DNA from: Trichuris trichiura
Taxonomy: Eukaryota; Nematoda; Enoplea; Trichinellida; Trichuridae
Direction of reading: 5' to 3'
Assembly (NCBI GenBank): GCA_037903355.1
Contig: JBAJFE010000004.1
Span: 4,634,001-4,698,000, forward strand
DNA length: 64,000 bases
In this document: positions 63,718 through 64,000 of the stretch, piece after piece
Layout of the letters: each line of letters opens with the position of its first letter
Position numbering within the stretch: the first letter of the stretch is position 1
The notes under the pieces: generated by a model
Databases searched by the model: none
What the model saw: only the letters and a program-made list of their open reading frames with translations
What the model was told of the DNA's origin: nothing
Position numbers and translations under genes: made by a program

Positions 63718-64000
63718 TCAAATTTCCCAACAATTGGCCTCCTTTCTGCGTTCAATTTCATCTTGGATTTCGGTTCGGAGCATTCGAAGTTGCTTGTCCA
63801 GCGAAATGGCTTCTTCGTGAGCTGATTGCTTAAAGGCTTCGGCAAGCTGGAATTAAAAAATAATGTACCCCAGCCGACGAGTTTGCTTTTCCCGGATTTA
63901 GAATTGGGTCCCATGCAAGTAACAACTTTTGAGGAAAGCCTACCGCGTCATTCATTTGCTGATACTGAAGCAATGTCTGCAAGATAGATTCGTAGTTTAA
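63718..64000 (-). CDS. Coiled-coil protein, C-terminal exons (partial)
   Basis: Two exons are visible: 64000-63944 (continues past the window edge) and 63846-63718, joined by a 97-bp phase-0 GT-AG intron. The product ends YESILQTLLQYQQMNDA, LAEAFKQSAHEEAISLDKQL, RMLRTEIQDEIERRKEAN, CWEI. The strongly charged, heptad-like composition indicates a coiled coil. AATAAA on the minus strand at 63711-63706 follows the stop almost at once. I do not recognise the family. Confidence 0.65.

Overview
This is a eukaryotic chromosomal window with intron-rich genes. Many introns are only 33-62 bp. The gene families, the tiny introns, tandem Kunitz proteins with a signal peptide and the hAT-type transposon relics suggest a nematode genome, perhaps a clade I (Dorylaimia/Trichinellida) worm. 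The organism is an inference from style and content; no species-diagnostic gene is present.

Layout. 1-8 kb is gene-poor, with a 152-bp palindromic MITE-like element at 5160. At 7989-8481 (+) lie the first two exons of an unrecognised single-pass membrane protein, joined by a 33-bp intron. At 12.4-13.5 kb (-) are five exons of a TVP23/FAM18 Golgi membrane protein. Next come a two-exon NRDE2 gene (15.6-19.4 kb, -), the Mediator subunit MED1 (20.5-27.0 kb, at least 12 exons, -) and a complete target-of-rapamycin kinase gene (28.4-50.5 kb, +). I can trace TOR through about 50 exons, from its first methionine to the terminal FATC motif. The largest TOR introns carry hAT transposons, palindromes and inverted repeats.

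Distal part. A secreted five-domain Kunitz protein (51.1-52.2 kb, -) and a secreted seven-domain Kunitz protein (61.4-62.8 kb, +) are divergently transcribed. The 9 kb between them holds a 1.5-kb fold-back inverted repeat built on ~121-bp tandem units, a decayed histone deacetylase relic, a hAT element with a perfect 8-bp target-site duplication, and a pair of ~245-bp direct repeats. The window ends inside a coiled-coil protein gene (-).

How the genes relate. NRDE2 (nuclear RNA surveillance), MED1 (transcription) and TOR (growth control) are housekeeping regulators with no evident operon. The Kunitz pair is a small family of likely secreted protease inhibitors with diversified reactive-site residues. 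I see no clear new biological system. The best leads are the fold-back element, the transposon load in TOR introns, and the Kunitz P1 diversification.
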